Below are positions 32,560-32,595 of a stretch of 32,595 nt of DNA, piece by piece (position 1 is the stretch's first letter; every line of letters starts with the position of its first letter). Made by a program: the position numbers and the translations under genes. Source of the DNA: Curtobacterium sp. MCBA15_008 (GTDB lineage: Bacteria; Actinomycetota; Actinomycetes; Actinomycetales; Microbacteriaceae); assembly GCF_001865065.1 (NCBI RefSeq), contig NZ_MJGN01000022.1, positions 1 through 32,595 on the forward strand. Direction: 5' to 3'. The notes under the pieces are model-generated. The model did no database searches. It saw only the letters and a program-made list of their open reading frames with translations, and was not told the origin of the DNA.

Positions 32560-32595
32560 CACCGAGCACTGGACTGGAGGCCCGGTGCACGTGAG

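Overview
The window is high-GC DNA (about 70% in the lines I counted) from an actinobacterium, most likely a member of the Microbacteriaceae and perhaps Curtobacterium or a close relative. This rests on gene content (GuaB3-type IMPDH paralog, DUF3817 protein, THUMP-like methyltransferase, tandem alanine racemases), heavy GTG-start use with 4-bp GTGA stop/start overlaps, and many leaderless-type promoters. The genus is an inference. From memory, the core set (guaA, guaB3, guaB, groES, tsaD, rimI, tsaB, tsaE, alr, glmS) also lies in one neighbourhood of the Mycobacterium tuberculosis chromosome, so the backbone is old actinobacterial synteny with lineage-specific insertions.

Layout. 1-283: 3' region of guaA with a GGGGC/GGAGC tandem array and hairpins. 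284-5118 (minus): guaA, a DUF3817 membrane protein, SURF1, and a KhtTU-type cation/proton antiporter with its regulatory subunit. 5194-5697 (plus): an unknown membrane protein. 5786-9127 (minus): glpD, guaB3 and a tiny membrane protein. 9306-13417 (minus): livH-livM-livG-livF, with an unusual extracytoplasmic domain on LivH. 13418-13768: divergent control region carrying seven 11-bp tandem repeats. 13769-15271 (plus): guaB. 15305-16400: an AbiEi-like/nuclease-like gene bracketed by two related, oppositely oriented long palindromes. 16426-17244 (minus): an SDR oxidoreductase. 17525-18856 (plus): a LivJ-like lipoprotein. 18963-20357 (minus): rarD and groES, with two CIRCE operators ahead of groES. 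20518-21720 (plus): a THUMP-like methyltransferase. 21835-30728 (minus): DUF4190 protein, tsaD, rimI, tsaB, a lower-GC island, tsaE, two alanine racemases, acpS and glmS. 30854-32537 (plus): an AAA ATPase and a glutathione peroxidase-like gene.

How the genes work together. GuaB and GuaA make GMP from IMP. The Liv genes form one branched-chain or related amino-acid importer whose binding protein lies about 4 kb away. GlmS and Alr feed the cell wall, and AcpS activates acyl carrier protein. TsaB, TsaD and TsaE make the t6A tRNA modification, and RimI acetylates protein N termini.

The least ordinary parts are the palindrome-bracketed nuclease-like cassette (three covarying base pairs between the copies), the 24994-25727 island inside the tsa operon (an HTH gene plus a twice-frameshifted small gene), the 11-bp array upstream of guaB, and -10 elements built on the stop codon of the preceding gene. 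I found no rRNA, tRNA, CRISPR array, transposase or phage gene.
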